Shown here piece by piece: positions 36,244 to 46,385 of a DNA stretch of 64,000 nucleotides; position 1 is the stretch's first letter; the number at the start of each line of letters is the position of its first letter. The stretch is from the NCBI GenBank assembly GCA_026545765.1, contig CM048843.1:7174001-7238000 (forward strand), given 5' to 3'. The stretch is from Plantago major (lineage: Eukaryota > Streptophyta > Magnoliopsida > Lamiales > Plantaginaceae). The notes beneath the pieces were generated by a model. The model was not told where the DNA came from, ran no database searches, and saw only the letters and a list, made by a program, of their open reading frames with translations. The translations under genes were made by a program, and so were the position numbers.

Positions 36244-37085
36244 CCTAAGACTAACTCCATCAGAGTTGCAAAATCGGGTTGCAACTCTGATGGGACTCGC
36301 GCTGAAACTCCAGCAGAGTCTCAGCGTTGGGGCGCTGGGCTGCACCCCAAAATTTGGGGCGCAGCCAAAACGCTCCTGTCTACATTTTAAAACAAAAAAT
36401 TGGTTTGGCTTGGTTTTGTGTTTCTCTCGTCTCTTTTTTTATCTTCTTTGTCCTTACTTATGTTGTCACTTTGTTCATTATTTAGTTTATTTATTTTGTT
36501 TTATATTTTATATTTTTTGTTTTTTTTCTTTTTCTATTTCAGTTGGATATATCAAATGTAATAATAATATTTGAAACAATTGAAGCACACCATTACTTGT
36601 AAAATTTGAAATGCAAATTATTTAAAATTAAAGTCATATTTTAAAAAACGTAAAACGTACATGAAAAATGTAAACTTTACAACTTTTAATTTAAAGTATT
36701 GTAACTTTTATTTTAAAGTAATACTCCCTCCAGTTTTTTATGAAACTTTCTATTTTTCCGTTTTGAGCGTTCCGTATGAAACTTTCCATTTCCTTTTTTG
36801 GAGTATAATTTTTATTTTCAAATAATGCAATTTTTTAAAATTAATGTGATGTTATAATTAATTAACGACATTTAAAATGAAATGAAAAATGAAGTTTAAA
36901 ACGAAATTAAAAAAAAAAGATATGAAAATTGAAGTTTAAAAGAAATCATAAAATAAAATAAATTTGGTCTCAATTGTTGGAGTATAGAATTGCAGAGAGT
37001 TGCAAAGAGGGTTGCAGTGAGTGGAATGCTGATGTGGCAGAGAGAGTGGGTTGCAGAGAGTTGCAACTGCTGGAGATGGTCTAAT
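36244..37085. mobile_element. Non-autonomous TIR transposon, ~840 bp
   Basis: Left end CTAAGACTAACTCCATCAGA followed by GTTGC; the complement of the right end is GATTAGACCATCTCCAGCAG followed by TTGC. GTTGCA motifs cluster at both ends. AT-rich interior without transposase. A MITE-like end (ACTCCCTCCAG) lies near 36722 with no matching partner found. The ends resemble those of the element at 7532-8234. Confidence 0.6.
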
Positions 37086-38810
37086 CTTTTACAAAAAAAT
37101 GTGAAAGTCCAAGTTTTTGTGAGAGTCTTGCAATATTGTATACTAATTGTGCGGCTTTGTGTGTAAATTGTTGCTTTTTGTCTATTTGTAAATTGTCTAT
37201 TGTTGTATACTAATTGTGCGGCTGAATCTTTTTGTGTAGAACTCTCAGGACTTTCCGGACTCTCAGGATAGTTTCTCCTAATCTTTTGTTCTGTAGTCCT
37301 TTCTTTATTAAGGGCTACCAATATAATCCAACCTTTGAGTGGGAGATTGTGGTAGACTACTAAAATTGGATATGCTATAAAATAAAACTAACAATTTTAT
37401 TCCCATAAATTATCCCATATTTCTCAATCAACAATCAAAGGGTGATATATGTATCTTTGAACACTTTTTTCCCCAAATGAATTTATCTTTCTAGCTAGTG
37501 CTCCATCCCAATTCATATGAATATAAGCGTCCCTTGCACTACGTACTTTGATTTTTTTTTCCAGTTAATCATTTTTCACTTTGACCATAAATTTACTTTT
37601 AAAATATAATGATAATTAAATAATTTAATAAAATTATATAATAAAAACTTAAGAAGTAATATTTTATAGTATAATTTTAAATAGTTAACAATGTATAATA
37701 TTGTTTAAGAATAATATGTTGTCAAAATTAAAAATTGTCAACCGAAATTGTGAGCAGAACGATATAATTATTACTAGTATATATGTTACAATATGCTTTT
37801 AATATCATCTATTGAACGAGCAATAAGATTCAATATGTATTTTTATATATAGTATAGAGAACACCCAATCCATAATATAATATGATGTCTAATATGGTAA
37901 TGAATTAAATCTAGCAAACTCCCATACTTTGTAGAGAATGGCTCCTTAAGAGACTAGATTAATTGGTGCCGAGTTGAAAACAATCTCATTCAACTGGTCC
38001 CATTGATTGTCTTATAATTTTAAGCATTTTTTTTTATGCTCGTGTAAACATTTAATTGAAAATAATATATTTTTCCCGTTCCAAAAAAAAAAAAAAAAAT
38101 CTCTTCAAAACACTAACCGTAGGCATCTCTTGTTTGATTGATTATAAATATATGTTTGTCATTTCAACAAAGAAAAAAAAAAGGTCTCCCATATTCTTAT
38201 ATTAATATAAAACAATGAGTAGTAGGTTAAAATGTAAAAGCTTCATAGTCATATTTAAGGTGGCGCATAAAATAATTTTGGGGTTCACATTTGTCCATAT
38301 CTGAGTTCTTTTGTAATAAATTAATGTAGAGAGATTATAATTATAGCATATTAGCAGAGAAAGATTATAAGCATCCTACAGTGCCCATAGCACATGAAAA
38401 GTCCTTAAATATAGCTAGTTACTAGAAGTCTCAAGAGAGAAATTTGCACAACTTACACGCAGTCTCACTACAAACAGACACATGACTTGCTCCATTGATG
38501 AATTAAGTAAAGCAGCCTAAAAAATGGCCTAAAAGTCGTAGCTGTATTGACATTAATGCAATTGGTTCCCACGCATTATTTCATCCTCATAAACACACCG
38601 TCCAACTTGTCATACAAAACATCAACTTGTTATAAAACATCCAAGTCCAACCTAACATTTCATGCTATATACACCCAACAATCAAAGCATGAGATACACA
38701 TTGTTTTCAATATCACAAGTCATAACCTCCCTTGATATGGAAGGGTTCCAGAACATATCAAGATTTCAGATATAAACAAAGATCAACAAACTTTCTTTTC
38801 ACAAGCAGAA
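37086..38810. other. Intergenic / upstream region of the F-box gene
   Basis: AT-rich, with an A-run at 38083-38098. No ORF I would support. A possible decayed MITE (GCTCCATCCCAATTCATATG) starts near 37499. The last 100 bases are the probable F-box 5' UTR. Confidence 0.4.
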
Positions 38811-39887
38811 ATGAGAATGGATCCAGAAATATGGAGCCAGTTACCGGAGCATCTCCTCGACCGGATCCTCGCATTCATACCGCTGAAAACGTTCCTCCGG
38901 CTTCGTTCGACCTGCAAACGGTTCAACTCCCTTGTCTACGCTCCTTGCTTCATATCCAAACACTCCATGAGTGCATCACCTTTCTCTTCGTTCATTTTCC
39001 TTTCGCATCCTCAGTTCCAAGAAGAATGTCCACTTTTCAACACAGTGCTCAACTCCTGGTGCAACACGAAGCTTTCTTTACCTCCAATACTTTCAAGTAC
39101 ATCTTCCACTCTCATTTCATCATCCAACGGACTACTCTGTTTTTCCATCCGAAGATCATCCGTCTTCGTCATATACAATCTCGTCGGGAGGTCCTTCCGC
39201 CTGGTAAAGTTCCCTTCGAGCCCTTTCGAGTTCGAGTTGCTCACTTTTATATCATTTTCAAACGGTTACAAGCTTTTCGTGATGTCCACCGTTGGATCGT
39301 CCACTTACGTTCTGATCTACAACTCTATAGTTGAGGCCTGGCAACAGTTCGAAGGGTTCAGCAGGACTTTGAATGAAAGATGTGATCAAAAGGGTGCATT
39401 ATACAACAGATGTTTATATTTTACCACCCCCGAGCCATTTACTATCGCCTGCTTCGACTTGGAGAGTGGAAAGTGGGAAAGACCGGCCATCGGATTACCG
39501 AATGGATTGACTTTCGCTCGGTTGGTGAGCGATGAGGAACGGAAGCTCTACTTGATAGGAGGGATTGGTTTTAGTGGGATTTGTAGAAGTATGAAAGTGT
39601 GGGAGATGAGTGAAGATGGTGAGAATTGGGTGGAGGTGGACAGTATGCCTGATATGGTGTACAGAAAGTTTGTGTCTGTATGTTATCATAATTATGAGCA
39701 TGTGTATTGTTTTTTGCACCAAGGGTTGATATGCCTGTGCTGCTTTACTTGGCCTGAGATACTGTACTACAAGGTTTCTAAGAGGACATGGCACTGGCTG
39801 CCTAAGTGCCCTTCTTTGCCTGAAAAATGGAGTTGTGGCTTCAGGTGGTTTTCGTTTAAGCCTCGCCTTTATGGTAGTGTTGTGTAG
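38811..39887 (+). CDS. F-box / kelch-type protein (single exon)
   Basis: Intronless 358-codon frame starting MRMDPEIWSQLPEHLLDRIL. Residues about 7-50 are an F-box (LPEHLLDRILAFIPLKTFLR, then STCKRFNSLV), the motif that docks on SKP1 in SCF ubiquitin ligases. The remainder (about 100-350) has kelch-like blades: a GG motif in KLYLIGGIGFSG followed by KVWEMSEDGENW and VEVDSMPDMVYRKF, with other W/Y-rich strands. That part would bind the substrate, which is unknown. The architecture and N-terminus are close to the Arabidopsis At5g43190 group as I remember it; that link is from memory. The second methionine, two codons on (MDPEIW), may be the true start. No disruption is seen. Confidence 0.85.
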   Translation: MRMDPEIWSQLPEHLLDRILAFIPLKTFLRLRSTCKRFNSLVYAPCFISKHSMSASPFSSFIFLSHPQFQEECPLFNTVLNSWCNTKLSLPPILSSTSSTLISSSNGLLCFSIRRSSVFVIYNLVGRSFRLVKFPSSPFEFELLTFISFSNGYKLFVMSTVGSSTYVLIYNSIVEAWQQFEGFSRTLNERCDQKGALYNRCLYFTTPEPFTIACFDLESGKWERPAIGLPNGLTFARLVSDEERKLYLIGGIGFSGICRSMKVWEMSEDGENWVEVDSMPDMVYRKFVSVCYHNYEHVYCFLHQGLICLCCFTWPEILYYKVSKRTWHWLPKCPSLPEKWSCGFRWFSFKPRLYGSVV

Positions 39888-41224
39888 ATTGCTCTTCACC
39901 ATTCGGTTCGGTTAGTAATTGATGTATTTCTGTTCTGGCCTCTGGGGATCAGAATTGAGTTGAGAATGTTTAGAAGATATTCCCTGTATAAACAATGTCT
40001 TTATTATAGATTTACTTGGAATAGATTGTTATACCTTTCTATAGATTTATGTAACAGTTAGTATTTTAAAATTGCAGTTTCTTAAGTTTTGAGTTCTACC
40101 TTATGGCTGCTCTTACTCTTGGCACCAGGTTATACAAGATCAAATTCACTATTGAACTGTATTCAGCTGAAGTTCTTAAATAATGTTATGAGATTGAGTT
40201 TTGATACTAATATAAGATTTAAAAGGATGAGACAAAAAACTGAGTCAGATACTCAGATACATCTCACATTGGTTCATTTGGATAACTCCTAAGACACTCC
40301 TCAAGTTAAGGTCTAACTGGACAAATGTCCTAAATTAACACTCAGTAATCACATTTTCTACCAGTCCATGCCTACAGCTACAGAAGATGAAAATCTAGAC
40401 ATTTTCTTTTGGGGAGTGATTTATATTAAGGAAAAAAATTAAAAAAAGATCAGAAAGAAAAAACCACAGGAAGATCAATCCTTGACCTGGAAAATTGTGT
40501 TTAGAATATGTTAGTTCAAAGTTTGAAACTTGAAATTTCTCAACTTTGAAGTTTCCCCTTTGGCTGCCTTTTCTCTTGGTCAGGTTATTCAAAATCAATT
40601 GACTATTAACTTGTATTCTGCTCAAGGGTCTTAAATGAGGTTGACATTTCCACCAGTTTAGAGAAGATATATGAACTAGAAGAGTTAAACGATAATACAG
40701 GACAAGTCAGATGCACCTCACATGGTTCATTAGGATAACCCCAGTCCAACTAAATAAATGTGCTTTCAAATTGGTTTTAACTAATCACCTTACCATAGTA
40801 CTACATGCCTTCAGATACTATAATCCAAACTTATTCTATTGGGTAAGGCTGACACAGATGGTGACCAAATTTCGGAGCACATCAAGTAATATAGTACAAG
40901 GAATTGCAGGGTATCTATGTTTCAGTAAGAGACAGTCAAATGTATCAATTAAAGTAAATCGTGCAGTACACTATAGGAAATGATACGTGAGATGGTTTGA
41001 GATGGAATTGTTAAGCCACCTCATAAATTTTGGGAGTGGATATTTTGCACATTTGTTTGAGACTAAGATTTTCAAACCTAATCTAGCAAGAAGTTTAAGA
41101 AAAAAGGCTAGCCTAACAACCTTTGCATATCCACATGAAAGAATTGATAGTCCAATTTCATGGACAACAATCAAAACTTGTGATCATGATACTTGTTTCC
41201 AGTGTAATTACTTCATAAGGCTGT
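39888..41224. other. Intergenic with a diverged direct duplication
   Basis: About 40075-40290 and 40530-40745 are related. Both carry TATGGCTGC / TTTGGCTGCC, CTCTTGG, AGGTTAT.CAA and TATTCTGCT / TATTCAGCT blocks, then CACATGGTTCATT-like sequence. Short open frames run through each copy but break differently. No gene is supported. Confidence 0.5.
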
Positions 41225-43615
41225 TCATGGATTAAGAGAGAGTGCCACACCAAACCTGGGTGTCTTTTCCATAGCCAAGGTGTCAAAACTCCCTGAAACA
41301 GTCAGGATGGACTTGGCTTTCAACTCGTGCTGAACGAGAGTGCCAAGATGGCCGTGGTTGTTAAGCTTTGCTTTCACCATTGTGAGTGGATTAATTGCGT
41401 AAGAGCATCCAACTGTTAATGTGTTCTCGTTTGTCGAGAACTTTCTTGAAATCTCACCCACAGCAGCTCCTTTCTTAAGCTTATCAATAGGGTGCAAATA
41501 TGATGCCTTGACTGCATCTCCTTTGTCAAACCTAGGACAACAAAGAAATATAAAATCATTTGCTGACATGTCACTGAGATGCTATTTAATATGGAGTGAA
41601 ATTGACATGGATAATTTCACACAAACCACTCAAGTTTAATCAGCGAGAGCCTAGCTTTAGAAGTTACCAAACAAATAACTTGACGACGAATAAAACATCT
41701 GATTCGATTTGAGTGATAATCTATAACTGCATTTGAGTTAAGAAGCTTACAGGATTACAGATGCAGAAACATTGGGAGTCCTCAGGGTGACACCAACATT
41801 GTACTTCAAAAAATTACCAGAAGAGATCACATAAGTTGCTTCGCTACCAAAGGCGAAACTAGGGGTACCTATAGTAGCTGAATAATCAAGAACATGAGAC
41901 TTATTGAGACCGACAGCTGCAGTAAAACTTGCATGTTCATGAAAATAGTGAACTTCAATCTGCAAGAAAGTTAAGAATCAGAGCCAATTAGTAAAAAAAC
42001 CTTGTTGGAAATGGCAAATGAAGAATAGCCATCGATAAGAAAGGATCAAAAAAAAAAACAAAGGCATTCTTTATTCTTATACCTTGGCGGAACTGTAATC
42101 TGGTAAATTGCATGCAATAATAGTTTTAGAAGATGGGATTATATTTGCCACCGAAAGAGTCGTTGATACCTGCCATTGAAAAATCTTCACTATTAAGACG
42201 GCATTAGGTCCAGGAATAGGAAGCAAGGAGTAGTGGCATGAAGAAAGTAGAATACATTTGAATCTGTGTCAAATCTCAAATCAACTGTAGCATTTTTTAA
42301 TGTGTATTGTGCAGCCACGTCTCCAAAGGAGAGCCCTCCCTTCTTCACAAGAGTTGAACCAAGTACCTGGCCATTAACACAAAAGTGCAAAAAGATATGA
42401 AACAGACATTAGACCCTGCATACTGTTATGAGGCTCGGGACAAGCAGTGAAAAGGAGCTTTTGATCTTGATAAAGCGTATAAAGCATACATAGTATCGAG
42501 GGAAAAACTGAAATTTTAACTTGTTGGCATTCATTTTAGCTTTTCAGTGCTCACAAGCATATTCTGGTTTTTTTTCCAAATGCCTAGATCTAATCGGTGA
42601 TGTTTCATAAGTGAGGGAGGCAAAGGTTTTGTTGGTTAAGTGGAACATAAATCAAGGTTCCGTATGATCGATTAATAGTAAATCACACACCAGGTACCAC
42701 CAATTCATTTCATGGAATGTTATTCCTTCAAAATTATCCAACTACATAGAGACATCATCTTGCAGCATAGCACCATAATCACACAATTCTTTTAATTCAA
42801 ATGCTTGGTTTCCGCTGGTATCCAGTTATAGTCTTTAACCGAGAAGAGGCCAAATGCCATACATGTTGAACTACCCCTCTCATTCTTCCATATAAGGTAA
42901 AAATAGAAGCTTATGAATTACGAAACAAAAACCTCCATTTCATACTATACATATAATTCAATTGAGATTCACATATACCCCTATGACAACTCAATACCTA
43001 GTTATACAAGTTTCGGCAGCCAAATGTTAACGCGTAGGTTGCTTCAGAGTAGATCATCAACTTGAACACCTCAATTCTAGCTCAATGGAACGTGCTCTTA
43101 AGTCCTAACAGCCTTTTTATCCGCGGAACAAATCACACAGTAGCATCTAATTGTATCACATTATGCAATAGCTTTCACACAAAGTATGTACTACAACCGA
43201 AAAAATTCACACCAGAAAATTGGTAAATGAATCCCAAACGCAAATCCACACAGTCAATAATCGCCAGTAACTAAGACGATTCAAACATTCACCAGCTAAA
43301 TAGTCAGTAGCGACGGTTTATCGATAGAATGGAAAATCAAAATCGTAAACAAAAGGAAGCATTCGAAATGGAAGAGGAGTTTGTAAGTAAGCATACGAGT
43401 CCAGTATGAGTCTGACTAGAAACTAGCAGCCTCTGATCATCACTGTAGTCCTTGATCAAAATATCTCCAAATACAAAACAAACCTAACGAAATGAGTAAA
43501 CACGATGAATCGATTGAGTGGAATGAAATGAATTAGCGGTTAGCTGCTAACCTTTGGCGAGTTTATCGAAATAGGAGAAGAGACCTGGTCCTTTGCTGCT
43601 GCAACTGCAACTCAT
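41225..43615 (-). CDS. VDAC: Mitochondrial outer-membrane porin, voltage-dependent anion channel
   Basis: Six minus-strand exons: 43615-43552, 43464-43397, 42366-42256, 42169-42083, 41959-41751 and 41531-41225, giving 281 residues (plant VDACs are about 276). The N-terminus MSCSCSSKGPGLFSYFDKLA leads into KDILIKDYSDDQ, the family's first amphipathic helix and first beta strand. The final exon has DKGDAVKASYLHPIDKLKKG, FSTNENTLTVGCSYAINPLT and VKAKLNNHG, the conserved last strands, ending VALSLNP. The protein forms a beta barrel passing ATP, ADP and other metabolites. The sequence is fairly diverged from the common MGKGPG-type plant isoforms and has a cysteine-rich extra start. No frameshift occurs. 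Exon 2 could also begin a few codons earlier, but only the chosen acceptor restores the family reading K-D-I-L. Confidence 0.9.
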
Positions 43616-44265
43616 TTTCTTCTAACTGTGAGGAAATCTAATCAGAGCAAAATCGAAACCAGAAAAATCTGATGAAGTTTGTACAAGGAGACGAGATTCT
43701 GATTCTGAGCCCAAAAATGGGGAAGATTCGATTTTTCGATTCTGAATCCTTGTTGTCCTCTGGTGACTGGTGACCTCTTGGTGGTCAATATGCGTTGACG
43801 TCCCATTGATAATTATTTTAACAAGTACAAAAACTTAAAAGAGTCTTACATAAACATGAGAGTCTGAGAGTCCAACTAATAAGGTTAATTTCGCGGGTTA
43901 AGTTCGCGGATCTGGTTGCGGGTTTGGAGTTCCGGATCTGCAACGCGGGTAGATGGATTTGTATAAAAGCCTTATTTTCTTATTTTTCTTTCACTTTTCT
44001 TTCATTTCTTCTGTCTGTTTCTGAATCTGGCGATTTTTCTCTCGCTTCTTTCGAAAACCAAGGTTTTCGTATTTGCTTGCGGTTTCCAGCTCTTCTCCGG
44101 TACCTACAGGCGATTTTGAAGATCAAGCCCTAGCTTCCAGATTACAACCCGCGATTAAGGTATTTCGATTTCTCCCCTCAAATTCGTTTGTACTTTTGCC
44201 TTTTCAAGCATTCATTGCAATTTTCAGATTTGGTGATTCCTGATCGAATTGCGAGCGCTGAAAGT
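43616..44265. promoter_or_regulatory. Shared intergenic region of two divergent genes
   Basis: About 650 bp separates the VDAC ATG (minus) from the ATG at 44266 (plus). An AGCCCA motif lies at 43708-43713. The right part (about 43920-44160) looks like a 5' UTR exon, with a possible intron at 44161-44227 (AAG|GTATTTCG ... ATTTTCAG). No TATA box stands out. Confidence 0.4.
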
Positions 44266-44328
44266 ATGGATGCTAGAGGTGCTCTTCCTGCCTCGATTCA
44301 ACGAGCTCTTGATCTGGTTGTTGTCGAT
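44266..44328 (+). CDS. First coding exon of an unrecognised gene, interrupted by a retroelement array
   Basis: Starts ATG after a likely 5' UTR intron and reads MDARGALPASIQRALDLVVV plus D, 21 codons. It is followed by GTAAAC, a usable splice donor (44329). The LTR begins at 44338. I do not recognise the family from so few residues. The remaining exons would lie right of the window if the array is an intronic insertion; if it is not, the gene is broken. The open reading, the flanking UTR intron and the divergent pairing with VDAC suggest a real gene. Confidence 0.45.
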
Positions 44329-44699
44329 GTAAACATTTGTTGGTCCAGATAACGGCAAAGTAAAAAACTAGGGGGGGGGGGGGAATAGTCTTTTAAAACT
44401 TTTGTCGATAAGCACAGTTTCTCAGATATCTGTGAAGATATCTGATACTTAATTTCAGAGAGCGGAAGACTTTTCTAAGATAAGTGCACGTGTTCAGCAA
44501 GATAAGTGTAAGTACTTTGCAATATAAGTAAAACAAGTAATAAGCTGCAGAAAGTAAATAACACGTCTTTTTATAGTGGTATCTGAAGGTGGCGTAATCC
44601 TTCAACTAATCCACTTCGGTCTTTCTCAGACCTAGAATCCACTAAGATAAATGAGGTAACCTTACAGATATCTTTTCTTGATTCCTAAATACACTAGGT

Positions 44700-44935
44700 T
44701 CCCAACCAAGTGTCCCCCCTGAGTTATTCCCCGGCTTTCACAGCCAAGTACTTCTGACTCGAAACCTTTTGAAATGTGTTCCTTAGTTTCCCAAACTAAG
44801 TACTTCCTGTGCTCAATAACCTTTTTGAGCTGTTCCTTAGTTTCCCAAACTAAGTACTTCATGTGCTCAATAACCTTGGAGTTATTCCTTAGTTTCCCAA
44901 ACTAAGTACTTCCTGTACTCCACGCCGTTTAAGGT
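44700..44935. repeat. LTR-internal tandem repeat (LTR 1)
   Basis: Four imperfect units of about 55 bp, each with CCTTAGTTTCCCAAACTAAG or a variant, then TACTTCCTGTACTC and AATAACCTT. The AGTTTCCCAAACT part is itself palindromic. The same array is in the other two LTRs. Confidence 0.75.
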
Positions 44936-45308
44936 GTTGGTTTTAGGTTTGTTTGTCAGGTGAGCTTCTTAAATAACTTATTCAGTTATTCAGATAGCTC
45001 TATGAATCAAGTATACTTAATACACTTTTCAATATATGGTATCTTGTTCTCTACTGACCCAAGTCTATTGTAAGTGTTCCAGAGAATGAATCTCAGATAT
45101 GAAATCTTAGTTCAACTCCTTCACAGATAACAATGCTCGTTAAGGATCAGGACACTTAGAACTTTTGTGCTACTTAGAATCAAGAGCTTTGGTCGCAACA
45201 TAAAGCTTGAAAGTAAGTAGTTTTCTTGAGAGAGCTTGTGAGAGTATTCAGTATAAGTTCAGTGATCTAAGGTGTTCAGTGTGTGTTCTCAAGCAGTCTA
45301 AGTGTTGA

Positions 45309-45317
45309 TATTTATAG
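45309..45317 (-). promoter_or_regulatory. TATA box of LTR 1
   Basis: CTATAAATA on the minus strand, in the same context (…CATCTATAAATATCAAC) in all three LTRs. Confidence 0.55.
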
Positions 45318-46012
45318 ATGAATTTTGAGTGCCGTTTGAATAGTATCCGTTAGGCTTAAATCAAATTCAAACTATTGATATGATATCCGAGTATATCTTA
45401 TAGCGTGTTTGTCTTCTTCTTGAAGCTTCTGACTTTTGTTCGTACATTTCGCCCATTTAATGCATCAGACTATACTTTGTCCTGTAGTGCCAACGGAACT
45501 ATGCAAGCTTTCTGAGGCTTTGCACGTTCTTTTTCAGAGATCATCATAGCTCCAGATACCATTTGTTTAAACAACTTGTTATAATATGTTTCTTTTTCAG
45601 AAGCATATTTTATGCCCAAGGTATCTGAGTGTAGATATCTGTAGGCACTTTCCTCGTCTCAGAAACCTTTTATTCTCAGATATCTTTTGCAATACGTGTG
45701 TTTCGAAACACTTGTTTCTTCAAGATATCTGGACGTAGGTATCTGAAAAACCCTTGTCTTCAGCAATCTTGTGCAGTCTTCAAATCTTCAAATCCGTTGA
45801 ACTTTTCCTGCTGGATGCCTTCTTCTTGGTCTTCTTCAGAAAACAAAAATTACATTTCGAGACCTAACATCCTATACAAGATTTGCTAGACTATCATACT
45901 TAGTGAGTTTCCTCTTTTACAGTGTTCAAGTGAACTAAGAGTACTAATCACCTTTCTGAGCTAAGATAAGTCATTAGGTTGCTGATCAAAATCTAAACAG
46001 ATATTCCTAACA

Positions 46013-46026
46013 AATTTCCCCCATTT
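46013..46026 (-). other. Polypurine tract of copy A
   Basis: AAAATGGGGGAAATT on the minus strand directly before the 3' LTR. It primes plus-strand DNA synthesis in LTR retrotransposons. It is conserved at 63151-63165 and absent beside LTR 2. Confidence 0.7.
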
Positions 46027-46385
46027 TGATCAGTCAACAATGACTATCTGACCTATTACAAATCTGGATGAGGAAACAATCTACCACTTAATCATTTCTT
46101 ATGATCTTTTAATTCATATAATTAAGTGCAGAAAGTAAACATCAACCAAATCACAAGGTGTGATCTTTGCTGACAAGTTATCTTATATATAAAATGATAT
46201 CTGAGAGTAAGTTCATCAGATATGATACAGAGAAAGCTTACAGATAACTTTTTCAAGATTTAACAGAAAAGATCAATCAGCAAAATCACATAAACTACTT
46301 AGTCAAATAGAATAACAGGAGTTACCAAGCTCCAAGTGAACATTCTAAATGATAAGTCTTCAAGTCTTCAAAAATCTTCAAGTCT

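Larger units (their letters stand above)
44338..46012 (-). repeat. LTR 1 (3' LTR of copy A), Sirevirus-like family
   Basis: 1675 bp, from TGTTGGTCCAGATAACGG to TTCCTAACA on the plus strand; transcription is on the minus strand. It is followed on the right by the purine tract. Aligns along its length with the LTRs at 53468 and 61436. Contains a 13-G run (44371-44383), the CTATAAATA box and the 55-bp tandem repeats. The five bases ACATT precede it; the matching partner must be outside the window. Confidence 0.85.

Noticed and set aside
38732-39334. 200-codon plus-strand frame overlapping the F-box gene
   Set aside because: Out-of-frame reading of the F-box coding sequence; the F-box frame has clear domains.
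43397-43496. VDAC exon 2 extended to an upstream acceptor (…GTTAG|GTTTG)
   Set aside because: That acceptor gives a frame unlike VDAC; the one before ATATTTTG gives K-D-I-L and keeps phase.
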